Shown: positions 1-10,861 of the stretch, piece after piece
How the letters are laid out: the number at the start of each line of letters is the position of its first letter
Numbering within the stretch: position 1 is the first letter of the stretch
Assembly (NCBI GenBank): GCA_033782935.1
Contig: JAWQEG010000477.1
Location: 1,860,001-1,924,000 of the forward strand
Direction of reading: 5' to 3'
Source: Petrolisthes cinctipes
Lineage: Eukaryota; Arthropoda; Malacostraca; Decapoda; Porcellanidae
DNA: 64,000 bases
The notes under the pieces: model-generated
The model's input: the letters and a program-made list of their open reading frames with translations, nothing else
Database searches by the model: none
Told to the model about the DNA's origin: nothing
Position numbers and translations under genes: made by a program

Positions 1-243
1 ATCTTCTGTACCCGTTTATATCTCAAATTCAGGCTCAAAACACCCGAAAATTCAATATTTTGGGGTCCCAGAAGCAATCTGTACATGCCTACTCAGTGCT
101 AGAATATTTTCAAAATATAGGCTAAAAACATGCTAAAAATCGATCTTTTAGGTGCCAAAAAGTCGATTTCTCAAATTCAGTCCCAAAACACCCGAAAATT
201 CGATATTTAGGGGTCCCAGAAGCGATCTGTACATGCCTACTCC
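1..243 (+). repeat. Array left edge: end of B2 plus a C1 monomer
   Basis: Bases 1-95 are the 3' part of a B monomer starting inside ATCTTCTGTACCCG. Bases 96-243 are a C1 monomer (GTGCTAGAAT, TCGATCTTTTAGG, TTTAGGGGTCCC). The window therefore begins inside the array, and no array boundary is present. Confidence 0.9.
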
Positions 244-420
244 GTGTTAGAGTATTTTCAAAATACATGCTCAAAACATACTGAAAATCGATCTTTTAGG
301 TGCACAAAAGTCGATATGTGCATTCATCTTCAGTACCCGTTTATATCTCAAATTCAGGCTCAAAACACCCGAAAATTCAATATTTTGGGGTCCCAGAAGC
401 AATCTGTACATGCCTACTCA
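244..420 (+). repeat. Monomer type A1, 177 bp (reference copy)
   Basis: A1 is recognised by ATACATGCTCAAAACATACTG in its first part, GGTGCACAAAAGTCGATATG, the word GCATCTTCAGTACCCG (this copy has one private change, GCATTCATC), and a second half with TTCAATATTTTGGGG. It normally follows a C1 monomer and opens HOR I. Its length of 59 codons keeps one frame open by chance. Confidence 0.93.
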
Positions 421-596
421 GTGTTAGAGTATTTTCAAAGTACAGGCCCAAAACATGCTGAAAATCGATATTTTAGATGCCCGAAGTCAATATGTGCATG
501 TATCTTCTGTACCCGTTTATATCTCAAATTCAGGCTCAAAACACCCGAAAATTCAATATTTTGGGGTCCTAGAAGCAATCTGTACATGCCTACACA
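421..596 (+). repeat. Monomer type B1, 176 bp (reference copy)
   Basis: B1 is recognised by ACAGGCCCAAAACATGCTG, GATATTTTAGATGCCC, AAGTCAATATGTGCATGTATC and CCTACACAGTGC at its right edge. It usually lies between A1 and C2. Compared with A2 it carries CA where A2 has CG at three homologous places (GTCAATATG, TTCAATATT, AAGCAATCTG). Confidence 0.93.
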
Positions 597-744
597 GTGC
601 TAGAATATATTCAAAATATAGGCTAAAAACATGCTAAAAATCGACATTTTAGGTGCCAAAAAATCGATATCTCAAATTCAGTCCCAAAACACGCGAAAAT
701 TCGATATTTAGAGGTCCCAGAAGGTATCTGTACATGCTTACTCC
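597..744 (+). repeat. Monomer type C2, 148 bp, with 29-bp internal deletion
   Basis: C2 begins GTGCTAGAATAT and carries AAAATCGACATTTTAGG, GCCAAAAAATCGATATC, TTTAGAGGTCCCAGAAGG and TATCTGTACATG. Compared with A or B it lacks 29 bp between two copies of ATAT: the A-type order GTCGATATGTGC...GTTTATATCTC becomes TCGATATCTC. C2 regularly precedes an A2 monomer. The loss removes most of the 3' end of half-monomer H1. Confidence 0.93.
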
Positions 745-2573
745 GTGTTAGAGTATTTTCAAAATACAGGCCAAAAACATACTGAAAATCGATCTTTTAG
801 GTGCACAAAAGTCGATATGTGCATGCATCTTCTGTACCCGTTTATATCTCAAATTCTGGCCCTAAACACCCGTAAATTCGATATTTTGGGGTCCCAGAAG
901 CGATCTGTACATGCCTACTCCGTGTTAGAGTATTTTCAAAATTCAGGCTCAAAACATGCTGAAAATCGATATTTTTGGTGCCCAGAGTCAATATGTGCAT
1001 GTATCTTCTGTACCCGTTTATATCTCAAATTCAGGCTCAAAATACCCGAAAATTCAATATTTTGGGGTCCCAGAAGCAATCTGTACATGCCTACTCAGTG
1101 CTAGAATATTTTCAAAATATAGGCTAAAAACATGCTAAAAATCGATCTTTTAGGTGCCAAAAAGTCGATATCTCAAATTCAGTCCCAAAACACCCGAAAA
1201 TTCGATATTTAGGGGTCCCAGAAGCGATCTGTACATGCCTACTCCGTGTTAGAGTATTTTCAAAATACATGCTCAAAACATACTGAAAATCGATATTATA
1301 GGTGCATAAAAGTCGATATGTGCATGCATCTTCTGTACCCGTTTATATCTCAAATTCTGGCCCTAAACACCCGAAAATTCGATATTTTGGGGTCCCAGAA
1401 GCGACCTGTACATGCCTACTCCGTGTTAGAGTATTTTCAATTTTTCAGGCCCAAAACATGCTGAAAATCGATATTTTTGGTGCCCAAAGTCAATATGTGC
1501 ATGTATCTTCTGTACCCGTTTATATCTCAAATTCAGGCTCAAAACACCCGAAAATTCAATATTTTGGGGTCCCAGAAGCAATCTGTACATGCCTACTCAG
1601 TGCTTGAATATTTTCAAAATATAGGCTAAAAACATGCTAAAAATCGATCTTTTAGGTGCCAAAAAGTCGATATCTCAAATTCAGTCCCAAAACACCCGAA
1701 AATTCGATATTTAGGGGTCCCACAAGCGATCTGTACATGCCTACTCCGTGTTAGAGTATTTTCAAAATACATGCTCAAAACATACTGAAAATCGATATTT
1801 TAGGTGCACAAAAGTCGATATTTGCATGCATCTTCAGTACCCGTTTATATCTCAAATTCAGGCTCAAAACACCCGAAAATTCAATATTTTGGGGTCCCAG
1901 AAGCAATATGTACATGCCTACACAGTGCTAGAATAGTTTCAAAATATAGGCTAAAAACATGCTAAAAATCGACATTTTAGGTGCCAAAAAATCGATATCT
2001 CAAATTCAGTCCCAAAACACCCGAAAATTCGATATTTAGAGGTCCCAGATGGTATCTGTACATGCCTACTCCGTGTTAGAGTATTTTCAAAATACAAGCC
2101 AAAAACATACTGAAAATCGATCTTTTAGGTGCCCAAAAGTCGATATGTGCATGCATCTTCTGTACCCGTTTATATCTCAAATTCTGGCCCTAAACACCCG
2201 AAAATTCGATATTTTGGGGTCCCAGAAGCGATCTGTACATGCATACTCCGTGTTAGAGTATTTTCAAAATTCAGGCCCAAAACATGCTGAAAATCGATAT
2301 TTTTGGTGCCCAAAGTTAATATGTGCATGTATCTTCTGTACCCGTTTATATCTCAAATTCAGGCTCAAAACACCCGAAAATTCAATATTTTGGGGTCCCA
2401 GAAGCAATCTGTACATGCCTACTCAGTGCTAGAATATTTTCAAAATATAGGCTAAAAACATGCTAAAAATCGATCTTTTAGGTGCCAAAAAGTCGATATC
2501 TCAAATTCAGTCCCAAAACACCCGAAAATTCGATATTTAGGGGTCCCAGAAGCGATCTGTACATGCCTACTCC
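745..2573 (+). repeat. Trimers and a 325-bp dimer: units at 745, 1246, 1748, 2073
   Basis: 745 and 2073 are 501-bp A2-B2-C1-like trimers; 745 has GTGCACAAAAG in its first monomer, a mix of A1 and A2. 1246 (502 bp) starts like A1 and ends like A2 (CTGGCCCTAAACAC), and its B monomer has one extra base in a T-run near 1440. 1748 is an A1-C2 dimer of 325 bp with no B monomer. The C1 before 1748 carries CCCACAAGCGATC, a variant seen again before 11353. Confidence 0.88.
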
Positions 2574-3398
2574 GTGTTAGAGTATTTTCAAAATACAGGC
2601 CAAAAACATACTGAAAATCGATCTTTTAGGTGCACAAAAGTCGATATGTACATGCATCTTCAGTACCCATTTATATCTCAAATTCAGGCTCAAAACACCC
2701 GAAAATTCAATATTTTGGGGTCCCAGAAGCAATCCGTACATGCCTACTCAGTGTTAGAGTATTTTCAAAATACAGTCCCAAAACATGCTGAAAATCGATA
2801 TTTTAGATGCCCAAAGTCAATATGTGCATGTATCTTCTGTACCCGTTTATATCTCAAATTCAGGCTCAAAACACCCGAAAATTCAATATTTTGGGGTCCC
2901 AGAAGCAATCTGTACATGCCTACACAGTGCTAGAATATTTTCAAAATATAGGCTAAAAACATGCTAAAAATCGACATTTTAGGTGCCAAAAAATCGATAT
3001 CTCAAATTCAGGCTCAAAACACCCGAAAATTCAATATTTTGGAGTCCCAGAAGCAATCTGTACATGCCTACTCAGTGTTAGAGTATTTTCAAAATACAGG
3101 CCCAAAACATGCTGAAAATCGATATTTTAGATGCCCAAAGTCAATATGTGCATGTATCTTCTGTACCCGTTTATATCTCAAATTCAGGCTCAAAACACCC
3201 GAAAATTCAATATTTTGGGGTCCCAGAAGCAATCTGTACATGCCTACACAGTGCTAGAATATTTTCAAAATATAGGCTAAAAACATGCTAAAAATCGACA
3301 TTTTAGGTGCCAAAAAATCGATATCTCAAATTCAGTCCCAAAACACCCGAAAATTCGATATTTAGAGGTCCCAGAAGGTATCTGTACATGCCTACTCC
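2574..3398 (+). repeat. 825-bp pentamer A1-B1-C2-B1-C2
   Basis: Monomers start at 2574, 2751, 2927, 3075 and 3251, with lengths 177, 176, 148, 176 and 148 bp. The B-C pair is present twice. The first C has a B-like right part (TCAGGCTCAAAACACC, TTTTGGAGTCCCAG), so it is a C/B mosaic at an exchange point. A related pentamer lies at 10037-10861 with the same organisation. Confidence 0.88.
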
Positions 3399-4725
3399 GT
3401 GTTAGAGTATTTTCAAAATACAGGCCAAAAACATACTGAAAATCGATCTTTTAGGTGCCCAAAAGTCGATATGTGCATGCATCTTCTGTACCCGTTTATA
3501 TCTCAAATTCAGGCTCAAAACACCCGAAAATTCGATATTTTGGGGTCCCAGAAGCGATCTGTACATGCCTACTCCGTGTTAGAGTATTTTCAAAATTCAG
3601 GCCCAAAACATGCTGAAAATCGATATTTTTGGTGCCCAAAGTCAATATGTGCATATATCTTCTGTACCCGTTTATATCTCAAATTCAGGCTCAAAACACC
3701 CGAAAATTCAATATTTTGGGGTCCCAGAAGCAATCTGTACATGCCTACTCAGTGCTAGAATATTTTCAAAATATAGGCTAAAAACATGCTAAAAATCGAT
3801 CTTTTAGGTGCCAAAAAGTCGATATCTCAAATTCAGTCCCAAAACACCCGAAAATTCGATATTTAGGGGTCCCAGAAGCGATCTGTACATGCCTACTCCG
3901 TGTTAGAGTATTTTCAAAATACATGCTCAAAACATACTGAAAATCGATCTTTTAGGTGCACAAAAGTCGATATTTGCATGCATCTTCAGTACCCGTTTAT
4001 ATCTCAAATTCAGGCTCAAAACACCCGAAAATTCAATATTTTGGGGTCCCAGAAGCAATCTGTACATGCCTACACAGTGCTAGAATATTTTCAAAATATA
4101 GGCTAAAAACATGCTAAAAATCGACATTTTAGGTGCCAAAAAATCGATATCTCAAATTCAGTCCCAAAACACCCGAAAATTCGATATTTAGAGGTCCCAG
4201 ATGGTATCTGTACATGCCTACTCCGTTTTAGAGTATTTTCAAAATACAGGCCAAAAACATACTGAAAATCGATCTTTTAGGTGCCCAAAAGTCGATATGT
4301 GCATGCATCTTCTGTACCCGTTTATATCTCAAATTCTGGCCCTAAACACCCGAAAATTCGATATTTTGGGGTCCCAGAAGCGATCTGTACATGCATACTC
4401 CGTGTTAGAGTATTTTCAAAATTCAGGCCCAAAACATGCTGAAAATCGATATTTTTGGTGCCCAAAGTTAATATGTGCATGTATCTTCTGTACCCGTTTA
4501 TATCTCAAATTCAGGCTCAAAACACCCGAAAATTCAATATTTTGGGGTCCCAGAAGCAATCTGTACATGCCTACTCAGTGCTAGAATATTTTCAAAATAT
4601 AGGCTAAAAACATGCTAAAAATCGATCTTTTAGGTGCCAAAAAGTCGATATCTCAAATTCAGTCCCAAAACACCCGAAAATTCGATATTTAGGGGTCCCA
4701 GAAGCGATCTGTACATGCCTTCTCC
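3399..4725 (+). repeat. Units at 3399 (501), 3900 (325), 4225 (501)
   Basis: 3399 is a HOR II trimer whose first monomer has a B-like stretch (CAGGCTCAAAACACCCG) joined to A2 sequence. 3900 is an A1-C2 dimer. 4225 is a HOR II trimer with the private start CCGTTTTAGAG and the preceding AGATGGTATCTG; both features recur at 11678, so the two regions are copies. Confidence 0.88.
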
Positions 4726-5078
4726 GTGTTAGAGTATTTTCAAAATACAGGCCAAAAACATACTGAAAATCGATCTTTTAGGTGCACAAAAGTCGATATG
4801 TACATGCATCTTCAGTACCCGTTTATATCTCAAATTCAGGCTCAAAACACCCGAAAATTCAATATTTTGGGGTCCCAGAAGCAATCCGTACATGCCTACT
4901 CAGTGTTAGAGTATTTTCAAAATACAGTCCCAAAACATGCTGAAAATCGATATTTTAGATGCCCAAAGTCAATATGTGCATGTATCTTCTGTACCCGTTT
5001 ATATCTCAAATTCAGTCCCAAAACACCCGAAAATTCGATATTTAGGGGTCCCAGAAGCGATCTGTTCATGCCTACTCC
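4726..5078 (+). repeat. 353-bp dimer: A1 plus B1/C1 hybrid
   Basis: A1 at 4726 (177 bp) is followed at 4903 by a 176-bp monomer that is B1 through CGTTTATATCTCAAATTC and C1 after it (AGTCCCAAAACACC, TTTAGGGGTCCC). The related unit at 12179 is A1-B1-B1-C1 (667 bp). The difference of 314 bp equals exactly 166 + 148, so this unit looks like the product of an in-register deletion within the shared word ATATCTCAAATTCAG. Confidence 0.85.
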
Positions 5079-6887
5079 GTGTTAGAGTATTTTCAAAATA
5101 CATGCTCAAAACATACTGAAAATCGATCTGTTAGGTGCACAAAAGTCGGTATTTGCATGCATCTTCAGTACCCGTTTATATCTCAAATTCAGGCTCAAAA
5201 CACCCGAAAATTCAATATTTTGGGGTCCCAGAAGAAATCTGTACATGCCTACACAGTGCTAGAATATTTTCAAAATATAGGCTAAAAACATGCTCAAAAT
5301 CGACATTTTAGGTGCCAAAAAATCGATATCTCAAATTCAGTCCCAAAACACCCGAAAATTCGATATTTAGAGGTCCCAGATGGTATCTGTACATGCCTAC
5401 TCCGTGTTAGAGTATTTTCAAAATACAGGCCAAAAACATACTGAAAATCGATCTTTTAGGTGCCCAAAAGTCGATATGTGCATGCATCTTCTGTACCCGT
5501 TTATATCTCAAATTCTGGCCCTAAACACCCGAAAATTCGATATTTTGGGGTCCCAGAAGCGATCTGTACATGCATACTCCGTGTTAGAGTATTTTCAAAA
5601 TTCAGGCCCAAAACATGCTGAAAATCGATATTTTTGGTGCCCAAAGTCAATATGTGCATGTATCTTCTGTACCCGTTTATATCTCAAATTCAGGCTCAAA
5701 ACACCCGAAAATTCAATATTTTGGGGTCCTAGAAGCAATCTGTACATGCCTACTCAGTGCTAGAATATTTTCAAAATATAGGCTAAAAACATGCTAAAAA
5801 TCGATCTTTTAGGTGCCAAAAAGTCGATATCTCAAATTCAGTCCCAAAACACCCTAAAATTCGCTATTTAGGGGTCCCAGAAGCGATCTGTACATGCCTA
5901 CTCCGTGTTAGAGTTTTTTCAAAATACATGCTCAAAACATACTGAAAATCGATCTTTTAGGTGCACAAAAGTCGATATGTGCATGCATCTTCAGTACCCG
6001 TTTATATCTCAAATTCAGGCTCAAAACACCCGAAAATTCAATATTTTGGGGTCCCAGAAGCAATCTGTACATGCCTATTCAGTGTTAGAGTATTTTCAAA
6101 ATTCAGGCCCAAAACATGCTGAAAATCGATATTTTTGGTGCCCAAAGTTGATATGTGCATGCATCTTCAGTACCCGTTTATATCTCAAATTCAGGCTCAA
6201 AACACCCGAAAATTCAATATTTTGGGGTCCCAGAAGCAATCTGTACAGTGCTAGAATATTTTCAAAATATAGGCTAAAAAACATGCTAAAAATCGATCTT
6301 TTAGGTGCCATAAAGTCGATATCTCAAATTCAGTCCCAAAACACCCGAAAATTCGATATTTAGGGGTCACAGAAGCGATCTGTACATGCCTACTCCGTGT
6401 TAGAGTATTTTCAAAATACATGCTCAAAACATACTGAAAATAGATCTTTTAGGTGCACAAAAGTCGATATGTGCATGCATCTTCAGTACCCGTTTATATC
6501 TCAAATTCAGGCTCAAAACACCCGAAAATTCAATATTTTGGGGTCCCAGAAGCAATCTGTACATGCCTACTCAGTGTTAGAGTATTTTCAAAATACAGGC
6601 CCAAAACATGCTGAAAATCGATATTTTAGATGCCCAAAGTCAATATCTTCTGTACCCGTTTATATCTCAAATTCAGGCTCAAAACACCCGAAAATTCAAT
6701 ATTTTGGGGTCCCAGAAGCAATCTGTACATGCCTACACAGTGCTAGAATATTTTCAAAATATAGGCTAAAAACATGCTAAAAATCGACATTTTAGGTGCC
6801 AAAAAATCGATATCTCAAATTCAGTCACAAAACACCCGAAAATTCGATATTTAGAGGTCCCAGAAGGTATCTGTACATGCTTACTCC
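5079..6887 (+). repeat. Units at 5079 (325), 5404 (501), 5905 (492), 6397 (491)
   Basis: 5079 is an A1-C2 dimer with private changes CTGTTCATGCC before it and GATCTGTTAGG inside it, both also found at 12846. 5404 is a HOR II trimer. 5905 contains a B2/A1 hybrid with the 10-bp deletion and a C1 with one extra A. 6397 is HOR I with a different 10-bp deletion (CAATATCTTCTG) in its B1 at about 6645. Confidence 0.88.
6574..6739 (+). repeat. B1 with a second, different 10-bp deletion
   Basis: CAATATGTGCATGTATCTTC has become CAATATCTTC near 6645, a loss of 10 bp with TAT at both edges. The unit 6397-6887 is 491 bp for this reason and not because of the common TGTACAGTGC deletion. Confidence 0.92.
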
Positions 6888-8536
6888 ATGTTAGAGTATT
6901 TTCAAAATAAAGGCCAAAAACATACTGAAAATCGATCTTTTAGGTGCCCAAAAGTCGATATGTGCATGCATCTTCTGTACCCGTTTATATCTCAAATTCT
7001 GGCCCTAAACACCCGAAAATTCGATATTTTGGGGTCCCAGAAGCGATCTGTATGCCTACTCCGTGTTAGAGTATTTTCAAAATTCAGGCCCAAAACATGC
7101 TGAAAATCGATATTTTTGGTGCCCAAAGTCAATATGTGCATGTATCTTCTGTACCCGTTTATATCTCAAATTCAGGCTCAAAACACCCGAAAATTCAATA
7201 TTTTGGGGTCCCAGAAGCAATCTGTACATGCCTACTCAGTGCTAGAATATTTTCAAAATATAGGCTAAAAACATGCTAAAAATAGATCTTTTATGTGCCA
7301 AAAAGTTGATATCTCAAATTCAGTCCCAAAACACCCGAAAATTCCATATTTAGGGGTCCCAGAAGCGATCTGTACATGCCTACTCCGTGTTAGAGTATTT
7401 TCAAAATACATGCTCAAAACATACTGAAAATCGATCTTTTAGGTGCACAAAAGTCAATATGTGCATGTATCTTCTGTACCCGTTTATATATCAAATTCAG
7501 GCTCAAAACACCCGAAAATTCAATATTTTGGGGTCCCAGAAGCAATCTGTACATGCCTACACAGTGCTAGAATATTTTCAAAATATAGGGTAAAAACATG
7601 CTAAAAATCGACATTTTAGGTGCAAAAAATCGATATCTCAAATTCAGTCTCAAAACACCCGAAAATTAGATATTTAGATTTTAAAGAAGGTATCTGTACA
7701 TGCCTACTCCGTGTTAGAGTATTTTCAAAATACAGGCCAAAAACATAATGAAAATCGATCTTTTAGGTGCCCAAAAGTCGATATGTGCATGCATCTTCTG
7801 TACCCGTTTATATCTCAAATACTGGCCCTAAACACCCGAAAATTCGATATTTTGGGGTCCCAGAAGCGATCTGTACATGCCTACTCCGTGTTAGAGTATT
7901 TTCAAAATTCAGGCACAAAACATGCTGAAAATCGATATTTTTGGTGCCCAAAGTCAATATGTGCATGTATCTTCTGTACCCGTTTATATCTCAAATTCAG
8001 GCTCAAAACACCCGAAAATTCAATATTTTGGGGTCCCAGAAGCAATCTGTACATGCCTACTCAGTGCTAGAATATTTTCAAAATATAGGCTAAAAACATG
8101 CTAAAAATCGATCTTTTAGGTGCCAAAAAGTCGATATCTCAAATTCAGTTCCAAAACACCCGAAAATTCGATATTTAGGGATCCCAGAAGCGATCTGTAC
8201 ATGCCTACTCCGTGTTAGAGTATTTTCAAAATACAGGCCAAAAACATACTGAAAATCGATCTTTTAGGTGCACAAAAGTCGATATGTACATGCATCTTCA
8301 GTACCCGTTTATATCTCAAATTCAGGCTCAAAACACCCGAAAATTCAATATTTTGGGGTCCCAGAAGCAATCCGTACATGCCTACACAGTGCTAGAATAT
8401 TTTCAAAATATAGGCTAAAAACATGCTAAAAATCGACATTTTAGGTGCCAAAAAATCGATATCTCAAATTCAGTCCCAAAACACCCGAAAATTCGATATT
8501 TAGAGGTCCCAGAAGGTATCTGTACATGCTTACTCC
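6888..8536 (+). repeat. 1649-bp block, units at 6888, 7387, 7711, 8212
   Basis: Unit lengths are 499, 324, 501 and 325 bp. It is a copy of the block that starts at 8537. Shared private variants are the 2-bp loss GATCTGTATGCC (7047, 8696), TTTATGTGCC, TTCCATATTTAGG and the odd word TTAGATATTTAGATTTTAAA (7665, 9490). Relative to the right-hand copy, the second unit has lost exactly one monomer (176 bp) and the last has lost a further 500 bp. Confidence 0.87.
7387..7563 (+). repeat. A1/B1 hybrid monomer, 177 bp
   Basis: The left part is A1 (ATACATGCTC, GGTGCACAAAAGTC) and the right part is B1 (AATATGTGCATGTATCTTC, TATATATCAAATTC, CCTACACAGTGC). The switch lies within the stretch shared by both types around AAAGTC-ATATGTGCATG. 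Its paralogue at 9036 keeps A1 and B1 as separate monomers, so one monomer length was removed here without disturbing register. Confidence 0.88.
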
Positions 8537-10036
8537 ATGTTAGAGTATTTTCAAAATAAATGCCAAAAACATACTGAAAATCGATCTTTTAGGTGCCCAA
8601 AAGTCGATATGTGCATGCATCTTCTGTACCCGTTTATATCTCAAATTCTGGCCCTAAACACCCGAAAATTCGATATTTTGGGGTCCCAGAAGCGATCTGT
8701 ATGCCTACTCCGTGTTAGAGTATTTTCAAAATTCAGGCCCAAAACATGCTGAAAATCGATATTTTTGGTGCCCAAAGTCAATATGTGCATGTATCTTCTG
8801 TACCCGTTTATATCTCAAATTCAGGCTCAAAACACCCGAAAATTCAATATTTTGGGGTCCCAGAAGCAATCTGTACATGCCTACTCAGTGCTAGAATATT
8901 TTCAAAATATAGGCTAAAAACATGCTAAAAATCGATCTTTTATGTGCCAAAAAGTTGATATCTCAAATTCAGTCCCAAAACACCCGAAAATTCCATATTT
9001 AGGGGTCCCAGAAGCGATCTGTACATGCCTACTCCGTGTTAGAGTATTTTCAAAATACATGCTCAAAACATACTGAAAATCGATCTTTTAGGTGCACAAA
9101 AGTCGATATGTGCATGCATCTTCAGTACCCGTTTATATCTCAAATTCAGGCTCAAAACACCCGAAAATTCAATATTTTGGGGTCCCAGAAGCAATCTGTA
9201 CATGCCTACTCAGTGTTAGAGTATTTTCAAAATACAGGCCCAAAACATGCTGAAAATCGATATTTTAGATGCCCAAAGTCAATATGTGCATGTATCTTCT
9301 GTACCCGTTTATATATCAAATTCAGGCTCAAAACACCCGAAAATTCAATATTTTGGGGTCCCAGAAGCAATCTGTACATGCCTACACAGTGCTAGAATAT
9401 TTTCAAAATATAGGGTAAAAACATGCTAAAAATCGACATTTTAGGTGCAAAAAATCGATATCTCAAATTCAGTCTCAAAACACCCGAAAATTAGATATTT
9501 AGATTTTAAAGAAGGTATCTGTACATGCCTACTCCGTGTTAGAGTATTTTCAAAATACAGGCCAAAAACATAATGAAAATCGATCTTTTAGGTGCCCAAA
9601 AGTCGATATGTGCATGCATCTTCTGTACCCGTTTATATCTCAAATACTGGCCCTAAACACCCAAAAATTCGATATTTTGGGGTCCCAGAAGCGATCTGTA
9701 CATGCCTACTCCGTGTTAGAGTATTTTCAAAATTCAGGCACAAAACATGCTGAAAATCGATATTTTTGGTGCCCAAAGTCAATATGTGCATGTATCTTCT
9801 GTACCCGTTTATATCTCAAATTCAGGCTCAAAACACCCGAAAATTCAATATTTTGGGGTCCCAGAAGCAATCTGTACATGCCTACTCAGTGCTAGAATAT
9901 TTTCAAAATATAAGCTAAAAACATGCTAAAAATCGATCTTTTAGGTGCCAAAAAGTCGATATCTCAAATTCAGTCCCAAAACACCCGAAAATTCGATATT
10001 TAGGGATCCCAGAAGCGATCTGTACATGCCTACTCC
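8537..10036 (+). repeat. Units at 8537 (499), 9036 (500), 9536 (501): copy of 6888 block
   Basis: These are full three-monomer counterparts of 6888, 7387 and 7711. 9036 is A1-B1-C2 with GTTTATATATCAAATTC in B1 and one base missing in C2 (TGCAAAAAATCG). 9536 has CATAATGAAAATCG, CAAATACTGGCCC and CAGGCACAAAAC, all shared with 7711. These private variants fix the pairing. Confidence 0.88.
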
Positions 10037-10861
10037 GTGTTAGAGTATTTTCAAAATACAGGCCAAAAACATACTGAAAATCGATCTTTTAGGTGCACAA
10101 AAGTCGATATGTACATGCATCTTCAGTACCCGTTTATATCTCAAATTCAGGCTCAAAACACCCGAAAATTCAATATTTTGGGGTCCCAGAAGCAATCCGT
10201 ACATGCCTACTCAGTGTTAGAGTATTTTCAAAATACAGTCCCAAAACATGCTGAAAATCGATATTTTAGATGCCCAAAGTCAATATGTGCATGTATCTTC
10301 TGTACCCGTTTATATCTCAAATTCAGGCTCAAAACACCCGAAAATTCAATATTTTGGGGTCCCAGAAGCAATCTGTACATGCCTACACAGTGCTAGAATA
10401 TTTTCAAAATATAGGCTAAAAACATGCTAAAAATCGACATTTTAGGTGCCAAAAAATCGATATCTCAAATTCAGGCTCAAAACACCCGAAAATTCAATAT
10501 TTTGGAGACCCAGAAGCAATCTGTACATGCCTACTCAGTGTTAGAGTATTTTCAAAATACAGGCCCAAAACATGCTGAAAATCGATATTTTAGATGCCCA
10601 AAGTCAATAAGTGCATGTATCTTCTGTACCCGTTTATATCTCAAATTCAGGCTCAAAACACCCGAAAATTCAATATTTTGGGGTCCCAGAAGCAATCTGT
10701 ACATGCCTACACAGTGCTAGAATATTTTCAAAATATAGGCTAAAAACATGCTAAAAATCGACATTTTAGGTGCCAAAAAATCGATATCTCAAATTCAGTC
10801 CCAAAACACCCGAAAATTCGATATTTAGAGGTCCCAGAAGGTATCTGTACATGCCTACTCC
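10037..10861 (+). repeat. 825-bp pentamer A1-B1-C2-B1-C2, copy of 2574
   Basis: It has the same five-monomer order and total length as 2574-3398, including the C/B mosaic with TTTTGGAGACCCAG (TTTTGGAGTCCCAG in the other copy). It also shares GTACATGCATCTTCAG in the first monomer and ACAGTCCCAAAACATG in the first B1. One difference is CAATAAGTGC instead of CAATATGTGC near 10607. Confidence 0.88.

Larger units (their letters stand above)
244..744 (+). repeat. Higher-order repeat HOR I (A1-B1-C2), 501 bp
   Basis: Reference unit of the first trimer subtype: A1 at 244 (177 bp), B1 at 421 (176 bp), C2 at 597 (148 bp). Further good copies start at 28329, 34833 (500 bp), 38911, 40415, 41418, 45071, 48038, 49511, 50994 and 52477. 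The three monomers in a unit differ more from one another than corresponding monomers do between units, the defining property of a higher-order repeat. Confidence 0.92.

Noticed and set aside
244..420. Short palindromes TGCATGCA, TGTACA, ATCGAT and GATATC as regulatory sites
   Set aside because: They are 6-8 bp, common in AT-rich DNA and present because the monomer repeats. Nothing links them to a regulator. They may matter for DNA structure but cannot be called as sites.
244..744. CENP-B box-like 17-mer (ATTCGATATTTTGGGGT, ATTCGATATTTAGGGGT)
   Set aside because: Against the essential positions of the mammalian box it fits TTCG and GGG but misses the A and the C, 7 of 9. With equal base frequencies such a partial match is expected roughly once in two monomers by chance on both strands. 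Not reported as a site.
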